A DNA stretch of 64,000 nucleotides from Actinomadura latina NBRC 106108 (GTDB lineage: Bacteria > Actinomycetota > Actinomycetes > Streptosporangiales > Streptosporangiaceae), in the NCBI RefSeq assembly GCF_001552195.1, contig NZ_BCQS01000032.1, forward strand, positions 1-64,000. The letters are read 5' to 3'. The notes beneath the pieces were generated by a model. That model was not told the origin of the DNA. It searched no databases and was given only the letters and a program-made list of their open reading frames with translations. The position numbers were made by a program, and so were the translations under genes. Positions 16,240 through 24,895 of this stretch are shown here, one piece after another; position 1 is the first letter of the stretch, and each line of letters begins with the position of its first letter.

Positions 16240-17439
16240 CTAGGCGAGGGTTCGGGTCGGAACACGAATAAGAAGAGCGTCGCCCTGGCCGCCGCCGCCG
16301 CAGAGGCCGGCGGCGCCGGTGCCGCCGCCGCGGCGCTTCAGCTCGTAGGCGAGGTGCAGGGCGATGCGGGCGCCGGACATGCCGACCGGGTGGCCGAGCG
16401 CGATGGCGCCGCCGTTGACGTTGACCTTCTCGGGGCCCACGCCGAGGTCGCGCATCGACTGGATGCCGACGGAGGCGAACGCCTCGTTGATCTCGATGAG
16501 GTCGAGGTCGTCGACGGTCAGGCCGGCCTTGCCGAGGGCGTGCTTGATCGCGGTGGACGGCTGGGACTGCAGCGAGTTGTCCGGGCCGGCGACGTTGCCG
16601 TGCGCGCCGATCTCGGCGAGCCAGCTGAGACCCAGCTCCTCGGCCTTGGCCTTGGACATCACGACGACGGCCGCGGCGCCGTCGGAGATCTGCGAGGACG
16701 ACCCGGCGGTGATCGTCCCCTCCTTGCTGAACGCGGGGCGGAGCCGGCCGAGGCTCTCGGCGGTGGTGTCGCCGCGCACGCCCTCGTCCTTGGCGAACAC
16801 GATCGGGTCGCCCTTGCGCTGCGGGATCTCGACGGGGGTGATCTCGTCGTCGAACACGCCGTTCTTGATGGCCGCGGCGGCGCGCTGGTGGGAGCGGGCG
16901 GAGAACTCGTCCTGCTCCTCGCGGGAGATGCCGAGCTTCGCGTTGTGATGCTCGGTCGACTCGCCCATGGCGATGCCGTCGAACGCGTCGGTGAGCGCGT
17001 CGTGGGCCATGTGGTCGAGGACCTCGATCGAGCCGTACTTGTAGCCGCCGCGCGACTTCGGCAGCAGGTGCGGGGCCTGGGTCATCGACTCCATGCCGCC
17101 CGCCACGACGATGTCGAACTCGCCCGCCCGGATCAGCTGGTCGGCGAGCGCGATCGCGTCGAGCCCCGAGAGGCACACCTTGTTGATCGTGATCGACGGG
17201 ACGTCCATCGGGATGCCCGCCTTGACCGCCGCCTGCCGGGACGGGATCTGCCCCGCGCCGGCCTGCAGCACCTGGCCGAGGATCACGTACTGCACCTGGT
17301 CGCCGGCGACCCCGGCCCGCTCCAGCGCCGCCTTGATCGCGTGCGCGCCGAGGTCGGCCGCGGAGAAGTCCTTCAGCGAGCCCATCAGGCGGCCGATGGG
17401 GGTACGCGCGCCGGCGACGATCACGGACGTAGCGGTCAT
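16240..17439 (-). CDS. Acetyl-CoA C-acetyltransferase (thiolase)
   Basis: 399 residues from ATG 17439 with GGAGG eight bases upstream. The active cysteine sits in NKVCLSGLDAI (about residue 88); the C-terminal catalytic His and Cys are in GGAIALGHPVGMSGAR and LCGGGGQGDALLI. Length and motifs fit degradative or biosynthetic thiolases that condense two acetyl-CoA to acetoacetyl-CoA. It diverges from the methylmalonyl-CoA epimerase gene with about 106 bases between, placing both in acyl-CoA metabolism; the fused dehydrogenase at 23268 could act on its product. Confidence 0.93.
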   Translation of the reverse strand: MTATSVIVAGARTPIGRLMGSLKDFSAADLGAHAIKAALERAGVAGDQVQYVILGQVLQAGAGQIPSRQAAVKAGIPMDVPSITINKVCLSGLDAIALADQLIRAGEFDIVVAGGMESMTQAPHLLPKSRGGYKYGSIEVLDHMAHDALTDAFDGIAMGESTEHHNAKLGISREEQDEFSARSHQRAAAAIKNGVFDDEITPVEIPQRKGDPIVFAKDEGVRGDTTAESLGRLRPAFSKEGTITAGSSSQISDGAAAVVVMSKAKAEELGLSWLAEIGAHGNVAGPDNSLQSQPSTAIKHALGKAGLTVDDLDLIEINEAFASVGIQSMRDLGVGPEKVNVNGGAIALGHPVGMSGARIALHLAYELKRRGGGTGAAGLCGGGGQGDALLIRVPTRTLA

Positions 17440-17545
17440 GTGGGGGCCCTCCAGGTGGTGCTGCGGCGACGTTTGCCACCATACCCAGGGGAACGTCGTT
17501 CGGTTCCGTTCGCCCCCGCCTGGCCGCCCTAGTAGGAGAAAGCCC

Positions 17546-17980
17546 ATGCTGACCCGTATCGACCACATCGGCATCGCCTGTCACGACCTGGACGCGACCG
17601 TCGAGTTCTACAAGGCGACCTACGGCTTCACCGACGCGCACGTCGAGGTGAACGAGGAGCAGGGCGTCCGGGAGTGCATGCTCAAGATCAATGAGACGGG
17701 CGACGGCGCGGCGAGCTACCTGCAGCTGCTCGAGCCGATCCGGGACGACTCGGCGGTCGCCAAGTGGCTGGCGAAGAACGGGGAGGGCGTCCACCACATC
17801 GCGTTCGGGACGGACGGGACGGTCGCGGACGAGGCGGCCGGCATCGCGGGCAAGGGCGTGCGGGTGCTGTACGACGCGCCGCGCAACGGATCCATGGGAT
17901 CTTTGATCAACTTTTTGCACCCCAAGGACTGCCACGGCGTGCTGACCGAGCTCGTGCAGAAGCGCCGCGACGCGGAATGA
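17546..17980 (+). CDS. mce: Methylmalonyl-CoA epimerase
   Basis: 144 residues from ATG 17546, after AGGAGAA. Vicinal-oxygen-chelate fold: RIDHIGIACHDLDATVEFYKATYGF with the first metal His, QLLEPI, GVHHIAFGTD and GSLINFLHPKDCHGVLTELV. It interconverts (S)- and (R)-methylmalonyl-CoA between propionyl-CoA carboxylase and the B12-dependent mutase. The adenosyltransferase that makes the mutase cofactor is at 46926. A shared control region with the divergent thiolase gene is likely. Confidence 0.95.
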   Translation: MLTRIDHIGIACHDLDATVEFYKATYGFTDAHVEVNEEQGVRECMLKINETGDGAASYLQLLEPIRDDSAVAKWLAKNGEGVHHIAFGTDGTVADEAAGIAGKGVRVLYDAPRNGSMGSLINFLHPKDCHGVLTELVQKRRDAE

Positions 17981-18311
17981 TCTTGCGGGCCGGGCGCGGC
18001 GTGCGCGCGACCGGATCGTGACGTGTTCGATATCACGGTCACGGGCGGCGGGGCACTGACCGCCGCTCTGTGACCGTTCAGACACATCTGGTGCATTTGC
18101 ACCCCTGGCACCTGGGGACCTTCAACCCCGCCGAACACGCCAACAAACCGGACATTCCACGCAGTGCGTCAAGATGAGCCCCCAACACGGCAGTGTCCGG
18201 AGTACGCTTCAGTCGCCGGAAGAGGTCTGGGGCACTGCGCCCGTTCATGTCAGGCGATCAACCGGTGTCCCCGGAACCACCCGTAGCCCCGTCACATCAG
18301 GATTGAGCCAC
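17981..18311. other. 331-base gap before the DivIVA-type gene
   Basis: No ORF is convincing here. The proximal part carries a hairpin that could end the mce transcript. The distal 200 bases are less GC-rich and must contain the promoter and leader of the coiled-coil protein gene, but no clear -35/-10 pair stands out. AGGA precedes its ATG by nine bases. Confidence 0.5.
18035..18077 (+). terminator. Extended hairpin after mce
   Basis: Outer arms ACGGTCAC (18035-18042) and GTGACCGT (18070-18077) pair perfectly, with an inner GGCGG/CCGCC stem. Located 55 bases past the mce stop; terminator or, because of its symmetry, a protein site. Confidence 0.45.
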
Positions 18312-19637
18312 ATGCAGTCCGACATCGACGCCCAGCTCAGCAACTTCTTTGAAGACACGCCCCCGCGCGAGTTCGACGTGGTGCTTCGCGGCTACGACCG
18401 GCACCAGGTCGACGAGCACATCAAGCAGCTCGACAACGAGGTGCGGCAGACCCGCGAGCAGACCAGCGCCCTCCAGCGGGAGCTGTCGGACGCCCACCGT
18501 CAGCTCCAGGAGCAGGAACGTCCCACCTACTCCGGTCTAGGCGCCCGCATCGAGCAGTTGCTGCGGCTCGCCGAGGAGCAGGCGACCGAGCTGGTCCAGG
18601 CGGCCCGCTCCGAGGCGAACGAGATCAAGGCCGCGGCCAAGGTCGACGCCGCCGAGCAGCGCGCCACCGCCGAGAACGACGCCGCCGAACTGCGCGCCAA
18701 CGCCCAGCGCGAGGGCGACGACATGCGCAACGCGGCCGAGCGCGAGGCCGAGGAGGTGCGCACCTCCGCCCGCCGCGAGGCCGACGAGCTGACCTCCACC
18801 ACCGAGCGCGAGGTCGCCAAGCTGCGCGCCACCGCCGACCACGAGGTCGCCGAGAAGCGGGCCAGCGCCGAGCGCGAGATCGCCAAGCTGCGCACCACCA
18901 CCGAGCGCGAGGTCGCGCAGCTGCGCGCGTCCACCAAGCGCGAGCGGGACGAGATCCTCACCACGGCCAAGCGGCAGGCCGACGAGATGCGCGCGCAGGC
19001 CCAGCGCATCCTGGAGGAGAGCGAGGCCCAGCGCGCCCAGGCCGAGGCCGAGTTCGAGATCCAGCTGGCCGCCCGCCGCGAGGAGGCCGACCGGCAGGAC
19101 GCCGAGCGGCACTCCGCCGCGCAGGCCGCCACCCAGAAGCTGGTCGCCGAGGCCGAGCAGCGCGCCGCGTCCGCCGAGCAGCGGGCCGGGAAGGCGACCC
19201 AGCAGGCCGAGCAGACCCGGCGCGAGGCCGACTCGCACGCCAAGCAGCTGATGGCCAACGCCCGCAAGAACTCCGACAACGTGATCGCCGAGGCCAAGTC
19301 GCAGGCCGAGCAGTTGCTCGCCGAGACCAAGTCCGAGGCCGACCGCGTCCGGACGGCGGCGCAGCGCCAGGTCGACGAGCTGACCCGGCAGCGCGACAGC
19401 ATCACCAGCCACCTCAACCAGCTGCGCCAGCTCATCGGCGGCGTCGCGCCGTCGATGGGCGCCGAGCCCGAGCTGGCCGCGCCCCCGGAGAAGGCCGCCA
19501 TCCCGGCCGCCGAGCCGAAGCCGGCCCCGCAGGCCCAGCCGAAGCAGCAGCAGCCCGCCGCGGCGAAGGCCGCGCCCGCCAAGCAGGCCCAGGCCAAGAA
19601 GTCCGACGAGGACGACGAGGACTGGTGGCAGGAGTGA
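18312..19637 (+). CDS. DivIVA-domain coiled-coil filament protein (Scy/FilP-like)
   Basis: 441 residues from ATG 18312. Residues 15-60 form a DivIVA N-domain (PPREFDVVLRGYDRHQVDEHIKQLDNEV). From about 60 to 375 the protein is continuous alpha-helical coiled coil built on repeats such as ATAENDAAELRANAQREGDD and EREIAKLRTTTEREVAQLRA. The C-terminus is Ala/Pro/Gln/Lys-rich and ends in an acidic DEDDEDWWQE. In Streptomyces, proteins of this type organise the hyphal tip and lie beside mce and a thiolase gene, as here. It is much shorter than Scy and nearer to FilP, so exact orthology is open. Confidence 0.85.
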   Translation: MQSDIDAQLSNFFEDTPPREFDVVLRGYDRHQVDEHIKQLDNEVRQTREQTSALQRELSDAHRQLQEQERPTYSGLGARIEQLLRLAEEQATELVQAARSEANEIKAAAKVDAAEQRATAENDAAELRANAQREGDDMRNAAEREAEEVRTSARREADELTSTTEREVAKLRATADHEVAEKRASAEREIAKLRTTTEREVAQLRASTKRERDEILTTAKRQADEMRAQAQRILEESEAQRAQAEAEFEIQLAARREEADRQDAERHSAAQAATQKLVAEAEQRAASAEQRAGKATQQAEQTRREADSHAKQLMANARKNSDNVIAEAKSQAEQLLAETKSEADRVRTAAQRQVDELTRQRDSITSHLNQLRQLIGGVAPSMGAEPELAAPPEKAAIPAAEPKPAPQAQPKQQQPAAAKAAPAKQAQAKKSDEDDEDWWQE

Positions 19638-19656
19638 GTTCCTGAGACCGGCGTCG

Positions 19657-19696
19657 AGGAAAGCCTAGAGGCGGTGAAACGCCTCTAGGCTTTCCT
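19657..19696 (+). terminator. Strong hairpin terminator after the DivIVA-type gene
   Basis: A perfect 17-bp inverted repeat (19657-19673 and 19680-19696, arm AGGAAAGCCTAGAGGCG) with a six-base GTGAAA loop, starting 20 bases past the stop. The right arm ends TTTCCTTC. Confidence 0.85.
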
Positions 19697-19769
19697 TCGT
19701 CTCACACCGTGGGGCGTGGTCCGTGAGGGGCCGCGTCCTTCGACGAGGCAACCGAAAGAGGAGAGCCGC

Positions 19770-21203
19770 GTGGCCGACGAGACCTCCCGCGACGACGAGC
19801 CGGAGGCGGCACCCGGCACGGGACGCCCCGCAGGCGACCGCGGGGTGCCCGCACCGACGCCGCCCCCCGACGACGCCGCCGGCAGCGGCGACGACAAGGG
19901 CGGCGGCACCGGCGGCGGAGACACCGGCGGCAAGGGCGGCGGTGCGGAGAGTGTCGCGCCGAGTGGTGCGCTGCGGCCCGAGGAGACGGACGAACCCGTG
20001 GGGGAACGCGACCCGGCGACCGGCGCCCCGGTCACCCTTCCGGCGACGACGACGGCGACGACCGGGCAGGAGCCGCCCGCGCCCGGCGCGCCCGACCCGG
20101 CGCACGACGTCGAGCAGCGCCGCCGCGAGGCCGGCGTCGACCACCGGTTCCCGTTCGGCCGGCCCGGGCAGCCGCTCGGCCGCGCCCACCCGTTCGTCTT
20201 CGGGTTCACCGCCGCGCTCGGCGTCATCACCGCCTGGATGCTGGTGAAGACCGCCACGAACGCCAAGTCCGTCATCGTGATGATCATCGTCGCGATGTTC
20301 CTCGCGGTCGGCCTCAACCCGGCGGTGGAGCGGCTGCGCAAGTTCGGGTTCCCGCGCAGTGCGGCGGTCGCGTCGGTGTTCCTGATCGTCATCCTGTTCT
20401 TCGCGGGGTTCGTCGCCTCCCTCGTCCAGCCGGTGTCCGAGCAGGTCACCGAGCTGCGGCACAACATCCCCGAGTACGTCCAGCAGCTGCAGGACAACAA
20501 GACGCTGGCCGAGTGGGACAAGCGCTACGGGCTGCTGGACCGCGCCGAGAAGGCGGTGACCGGCGAGGACTTCCAGAAGACCCTCACCGACACCGCCACC
20601 GGCATCGGGAAGGTCGCGGTCAACGGCATCTTCCAGACGATCACGATCCTGATCCTGACGCTGTACTTCCTGAGCTCGCTGCCGCAGATCAAGACGTTCT
20701 TCTACCAGCTCGCGCCGCGCTCCCGGAGAGCCCGCGTCGCCCTGCTCGGCGACGAGATCCTCGACCGGATCGGCGGATACGTCGCCGGGCAGTTCACGAT
20801 CGCGTTCATCGCGGGCGTCTCCTCCTACATCTTCCTGTCGATCCTCGGGGTGAAGTACGCGCTCGCGCTGGCGCTGATCGTCGCGGTGACCGACCTGATC
20901 CCGCTCATCGGCGCCACGATCGGCGCGGCCGTCGTGTGCCTGGTCGCGTTCCTGACCGGGACGACGACCGAACTCATCGTCTGCGTGATCTTCTATGTCG
21001 TCTATCAGCAGGTGGAGAACTACCTCGTCTATCCACGCGTCATGAAGCGGACGGTCGACGTGCAGCCCGCGGTGACGATCGTGGCGGCGCTCGTCGGCGC
21101 GGCGCTGCTCGGCGTGGTCGGCGCGCTGCTGGCGATCCCGACGGCGGCGGCGATCTCGCTGCTCATCCGGGAGATCGTCATGCCGCGCCAGGAGACGCTG
21201 TAG
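19770..21203 (+). CDS. AI-2E family transporter (UPF0118 membrane protein)
   Basis: 477 residues from GTG 19770, six bases after AGGAG; a GTG at 19716 would extend it without an SD. Residues 1-130 are a disordered, acidic/Pro/Gly-rich cytoplasmic region. Then come the family's eight or so membrane segments, such as AVASVFLIVILFFAGFVASL, ILILTLYFLSSLPQIKTFF, GVKYALALALIVAVTDLIPLIGATIGAAVVCL and VENYLVYPRVMKRTVDVQPAVTIVAALVG. Members export AI-2 or act as Na+/H+ antiporters; the substrate here is not determined. The long disordered head is unusual. Confidence 0.88.
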   Translation: MADETSRDDEPEAAPGTGRPAGDRGVPAPTPPPDDAAGSGDDKGGGTGGGDTGGKGGGAESVAPSGALRPEETDEPVGERDPATGAPVTLPATTTATTGQEPPAPGAPDPAHDVEQRRREAGVDHRFPFGRPGQPLGRAHPFVFGFTAALGVITAWMLVKTATNAKSVIVMIIVAMFLAVGLNPAVERLRKFGFPRSAAVASVFLIVILFFAGFVASLVQPVSEQVTELRHNIPEYVQQLQDNKTLAEWDKRYGLLDRAEKAVTGEDFQKTLTDTATGIGKVAVNGIFQTITILILTLYFLSSLPQIKTFFYQLAPRSRRARVALLGDEILDRIGGYVAGQFTIAFIAGVSSYIFLSILGVKYALALALIVAVTDLIPLIGATIGAAVVCLVAFLTGTTTELIVCVIFYVVYQQVENYLVYPRVMKRTVDVQPAVTIVAALVGAALLGVVGALLAIPTAAAISLLIREIVMPRQETL

Positions 21204-21228
21204 GCCAGTAGGTCGCCGGCCGGGCAGG

Positions 21229-22020
21229 TCACCGTCCGATGCGGGCGAGGGCGGCGGCGAACTCGGCGACCGCCTGGTTGAACAGGTCCGGCTGCTCGAC
21301 CGCGCACAGGTGCCCGGCGCGCGGGATGACGAGCAGCTCGGCGTTCGGCAGCGCGTCCGCCATGGCGCGGGCCTCGTCCTCGGTGCCGAGCGCGTCCTCG
21401 TCCCCGATCATGACGAGGGCGGGCACCTTGAGGGCGCGGAGCGCGTCGAACGCGTCCGCGCGGCCGGCCATGGCGCGCTGCGCCCAGGCGGCCGCGTGCG
21501 GCGGGGTCGCCTGGACGAGGCCGCGGATCCGCCCGTAGACCAGGGCGCGCTGCCGGTAGGTGGTGGGCCCGACGAGGCCGGGCAGCACCTCGTCCACCAG
21601 GACCTGCGTGCCGCCCTCGCGGTCGAGCCGCTCGGCCTGCCGGAGCCGGTTCGCCCGGACGGGTTCGGTGTCGGCGGCGGCGCGGGTCGCGGCGAGCACG
21701 AGCCCGAGGACGAGGTCGGGGTGCCGGCGGCACAGCGCCATCGCGACGTACCCGCCCATGGACAGGCCGCCGACGACGGCGCGCTGGACGCCGTGGCTGC
21801 GGAACATGCGTGCGACATCGTCGGCCATCGCGTCGACCGAGGGCTCGTCGTCACCGAGCACCGACCCGCCGAAGCCGCGCAGGTCGGGGGTGATGATCCG
21901 GAACCGGCCCGCGAGGCCCTCCCGCTGGGCCAGCCACATCGCCGAGGACAGCGGGAACGCGTGCAGCAGAACGAGCGGCGTGCCCGTACCGACATCCCTT
22001 GCGTACAGCTGCACCGTCAT
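21229..22020 (-). CDS. Alpha/beta hydrolase
   Basis: 263 residues. Oxyanion region LLHAFPLSSAMW, nucleophile elbow GGLSMGG with S87, acid in VMIGDEDALG (about 205) and H237 in RAGHLCAVEQP give a full catalytic triad. The pattern is that of 3-oxoadipate enol-lactonase-like hydrolases with a cap helix region. No signal peptide. It is convergent with the AI-2E gene (25-base gap) and shares orientation with the next hydrolase. Substrate unknown. Confidence 0.87.
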   Translation of the reverse strand: MTVQLYARDVGTGTPLVLLHAFPLSSAMWLAQREGLAGRFRIITPDLRGFGGSVLGDDEPSVDAMADDVARMFRSHGVQRAVVGGLSMGGYVAMALCRRHPDLVLGLVLAATRAAADTEPVRANRLRQAERLDREGGTQVLVDEVLPGLVGPTTYRQRALVYGRIRGLVQATPPHAAAWAQRAMAGRADAFDALRALKVPALVMIGDEDALGTEDEARAMADALPNAELLVIPRAGHLCAVEQPDLFNQAVAEFAAALARIGR

Positions 22021-22083
22021 TGGGCCATGCTTACCCGCTATCGCGGCCCTGTGGCGGGAGTGGCCGCGATCGGCCGCAGCGGT

Positions 22084-22806
22084 TTATCTGTCCGGTTCGT
22101 CCCATTCAGTGGGGAGGGGATAGGCGGCCGGGGCGACCCGCTTGACGATCTCGTTCAGGACGATCCGGACATACGGCTCGCCGACCCAGAGGTGCTTGGC
22201 CTTGTCCACCCCGATCACCTCGGCCTGCGGGACGCGCTTGAACCGCTCCCGCGCCTCCGCCGGGCGCAGGTAGTCGTCGAACTCCGGAACGAGCGCCACC
22301 AGGGGACGCCCGTCGGCGCCCCACGCGTCCAGGTCGGCGTCCCCGGCCCGCTTCAGCGGCGGCGACAGCAGGATCGCGCCCTCGACCAGCGGGTCGCGTC
22401 CCCACTTCAGCGCCAGCTCGGTGCCGAACGACCAGCCGAGCAGCCACGGCCGCGGCAGGTCGTGGTACTCGGTGTACTCCAGCGCCGCCGCCACGTCGAA
22501 CCGCTCGGTCTCGCCCTCGCCGAACTCGCCCTGGCTCGTGCCGCGCGCCGACGCCGTCCCCCGCGTGTTGAACCGCAGCACGGCGACGCCGGCGAGCGCG
22601 GGCAGCCGGTAGGACGCCTTGCGCAGCACGTGGCTGTCCATCATGCCCTCGGCCGTGGGCAGCGGATGCAGGCAGACGAGCGTCGCGACCGGCGGCCGCT
22701 CCGGCGGCAGCGCCAGTTCGCCGACCAGCTCCAGCCCGTCCGACGTGTGCAGCGTGATCTCCTCGCGCCGCGCCGGCAGCACCGTCGCCGCCCTGATCTC
22801 CGCCAT
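22084..22806 (-). CDS. Alpha/beta hydrolase, dienelactone/serine-aminopeptidase-like
   Basis: 240 residues from ATG 22806 after GAGGAGA. The fold is shown by VATLVCLHPLPTAEGMMDSHV, AVLRFNTRGTASARG, LLGWSFGTELAL (S126), LVPEFDDYLRP (acid) and VDKAKHLWVGEP (His). This is the actinobacterial alpha/beta hydrolase group usually found near NucS and acyl-CoA genes. Cytoplasmic. Ordinary in composition; reaction not predictable. Confidence 0.85.
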   Translation of the reverse strand: MAEIRAATVLPARREEITLHTSDGLELVGELALPPERPPVATLVCLHPLPTAEGMMDSHVLRKASYRLPALAGVAVLRFNTRGTASARGTSQGEFGEGETERFDVAAALEYTEYHDLPRPWLLGWSFGTELALKWGRDPLVEGAILLSPPLKRAGDADLDAWGADGRPLVALVPEFDDYLRPAEARERFKRVPQAEVIGVDKAKHLWVGEPYVRIVLNEIVKRVAPAAYPLPTEWDEPDR

Positions 22807-22889
22807 GGGTCTCCTCTCGTTTCGGGGGGCGACCCCCGAGCCCCCAGCGGGGGCAGTGACCGATGTTCTCCGTTGGCTCCGGCCGCCGG

Positions 22890-23201
22890 TCAATAGCGGG
22901 GCGCGTTGCGCGAGCGCAGGACGCGGGGTGCGCGGCGGGTGCGGGCCTGCCAGCAGGGGCGGTGCCAGTGCCGCCGGTCGTCGCCGCCGTCACCGGGCCG
23001 CCAGGCGACGACGTGCGCGACGCCGGGCGGGATCTCCTGGTCGCATCCGGGGCACCGGTACGCCTTGGCCGCCCCGGCCCCGGCGATCGACCGGACGATC
23101 CACTCGCCGTCCGGGCCCTCCTCGGTCTCCTGAGCCCACGAACCGCCGCCCCCCTTGGGGGGACGTCCGGAAACGGCACGGCGGTTCTTGCGGGGGCTCA
23201 T
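22890..23201 (-). CDS. Conserved small actinobacterial protein (annotated elsewhere as ATP/GTP-binding), possible zinc site
   Basis: 103 residues: basic N-terminus (MSPRKNRRAVSGRPPKGGGG), then EWIVRSIAGAGAAKAYRCPGCDQEIPPGVAHVVAWRP and HWHRPCWQARTRR. The CPGC pair with H and C in HWHRPC looks like a four-ligand zinc knuckle. I see no nucleotide-binding motif despite the usual family name. Upstream of the hydrolase gene and probably co-directional with it. Confidence 0.8.
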   Translation of the reverse strand: MSPRKNRRAVSGRPPKGGGGSWAQETEEGPDGEWIVRSIAGAGAAKAYRCPGCDQEIPPGVAHVVAWRPGDGGDDRRHWHRPCWQARTRRAPRVLRSRNAPRY

Positions 23202-23267
23202 GCTCCAAGGATATTTCGAAAGCGGAACTCGTCCGCTGAACGACGGTGGGCGGGGGCCGGAGGACGG

Positions 23268-24839
23268 TCAGCGCAGCGGGGTCCCCGCGGTCACGTGCTC
23301 GACGAGGAGCGGGACCGGGGACAGCGCCGGCTCGCGGGTCTCGGCGTGCAGGGCGCGCAGGACGGCGACGGCGCGGCCCAGGCCGAGGCGGTCGAGGTCG
23401 GCGATCGGGCCGGTCGGGTAGCCGCAGCCCAGCGTCATCGCGGCGTCGATCGAGTCGGCGTCGGCGTATCCGGCGCCGAGCATGGCGGCGGCGTCGTTCA
23501 GGTACGGGAAGCGCAGCGCGTCCACGATGAAGCCGGCGCGGTCGCGGCAGCGGACCACGGTGAGGCCGAGGCGGGCGAGGAGGGCGGCGGCGCGGGTCGC
23601 GACGTCCGGGCCGGTCGCGACCGTGGCGGCGATCTCGGCGAGCGCGCCGGCGGGGTCGGGCAGGTGGAGCCCGACGACGTCGGCGGGACGTCCGGTGGTC
23701 ATGGCCTGCTCGATCACCGAGCCGCCCACGGACGTGACGGCCAGCACCGCGTCCGGCTTGGCGGCCCGCGCGGCGGCGGGCAGCAGCGCCCGCGCGGCCT
23801 CGGCGTCCTCCGCCGCCTCGATGACGATGTCGCAGCCGGCGAGTTCGGCGGCCGAGTCGCGGACCTGGGCGCCCGCGCGGTCGCACAGCGCGGCGAGCGC
23901 GTCGGCGAGCGGGCCGACGCCGACGATGCCGACGACCGGGCGGGGACCGTCCTCCGCCGCGACTTCGGCGTCACCGGACGCGTCGTAGGAGTAGAAGCCG
24001 CGGCCGGTCTTGCGGCCGAGCAGCCCGGCGGTGACGAGTTCGCGCAGCACCGGGGACGCGGCGTGGCGGCGGTCGCGGGACTCGGCGTAGATCGCGTCCA
24101 GCACCTCGAGGCAGGTGTCGAGGCCGATCAGGTCCATGAGGGTGAACGGGCCCATCGGCAGGCCGGCGCCCGCCTTCATCGCGGTGTCGATGTCGTCGCG
24201 GGTCGCGTGCCCGGACTCCAGCATCCCGGCGGCCTGGTTCAGGTAGCCGAACAGGAGGCGGTTCGCGACGAACCCGGCGCGGTCGCCGATCATGACCGGG
24301 GTCTTGCCGAGGCCCTTCACCAGGGCGGCGACGCGGGCCGCGGCGTCCGGCTCGGTCAGCACGGTCCCGATGACCTCGACCAGCTTCATCACCGGCGCCG
24401 GGTTGAAGAAGTGCACACCGACGATCTTGGTGGGGCGGCCGGTGGTGACCGCGATGTCGGTGACCGACAGCGAGGAGGTGTTCGTGGCGAGGACCGCGTC
24501 GTCCCGGCAGACCCGGTCCAGCTCGGCGAAGACCTTGCGCTTCAGGTCGAGCCGCTCCGGGACGGCCTCGATGACGAGGTCGCAGTCGCCGAGGTCGGCG
24601 AAGTCGGTCGACAGCGCGACCCGGCCGAGGATCTCGCGCTGCGCGTCCTCGGTGAGCCTGCCGCGCTTGACGGCCCGTCCGGTGGAGCCCTCCAGGTGCC
24701 CGCGCCCGCGCTCCAGCGCGTCCTGGTTCACCTCGATGCCCACGACCGTGAGGCCGCCGCGCGCCAGCACCTCGGCGATGCCCGCGCCCATCGTGCCCAG
24801 TCCGACGACCCCGACCCTGCTGAACGAACCCTCAGTCAT
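23268..24839 (-). CDS. 3-hydroxyacyl-CoA dehydrogenase, two-copy fusion
   Basis: 523 residues from ATG 24839 (GTG 24872 is a weaker choice). The first half is a complete 3-hydroxybutyryl-CoA dehydrogenase: VGVVGLGTMGAGIAEVLA, LVIEAVPERLDLK, ATNTSSLSVTDIA, GVHFFNPAPVMKLVEVI, FVANRLLFGYLNQA and GLPMGPFTLMDLIGLD. From about 300 a second, weaker copy follows: VGIVGVGPLADALAAL, VVGLHLPDPAGALAEI, RFPYLNDAAAML and GCGYPTGPIADLDRLGL. In it GVHFFNP has become GLHLPDP, so it may be structural. It should oxidise 3-hydroxyacyl-CoA with NAD or NADP. Divergent from the LLM oxidoreductase gene. Confidence 0.9.
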   Translation of the reverse strand: MTEGSFSRVGVVGLGTMGAGIAEVLARGGLTVVGIEVNQDALERGRGHLEGSTGRAVKRGRLTEDAQREILGRVALSTDFADLGDCDLVIEAVPERLDLKRKVFAELDRVCRDDAVLATNTSSLSVTDIAVTTGRPTKIVGVHFFNPAPVMKLVEVIGTVLTEPDAAARVAALVKGLGKTPVMIGDRAGFVANRLLFGYLNQAAGMLESGHATRDDIDTAMKAGAGLPMGPFTLMDLIGLDTCLEVLDAIYAESRDRRHAASPVLRELVTAGLLGRKTGRGFYSYDASGDAEVAAEDGPRPVVGIVGVGPLADALAALCDRAGAQVRDSAAELAGCDIVIEAAEDAEAARALLPAAARAAKPDAVLAVTSVGGSVIEQAMTTGRPADVVGLHLPDPAGALAEIAATVATGPDVATRAAALLARLGLTVVRCRDRAGFIVDALRFPYLNDAAAMLGAGYADADSIDAAMTLGCGYPTGPIADLDRLGLGRAVAVLRALHAETREPALSPVPLLVEHVTAGTPLR

Positions 24840-24895
24840 GTCCGGCAGTCTTGCAGAGCGCTCGGGCACCACCGCTCCCGGGTACGACGGGGAAC

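Noticed and set aside
16201..17532. 443-codon plus-strand ORF
   Set aside because: Antisense to the full-length thiolase with all catalytic motifs on the other strand.
18560..19440. Tandem repeat locus or repetitive element
   Set aside because: The periodicity is the heptad-like pattern of a coiled-coil protein gene and is explained by its amino-acid sequence.
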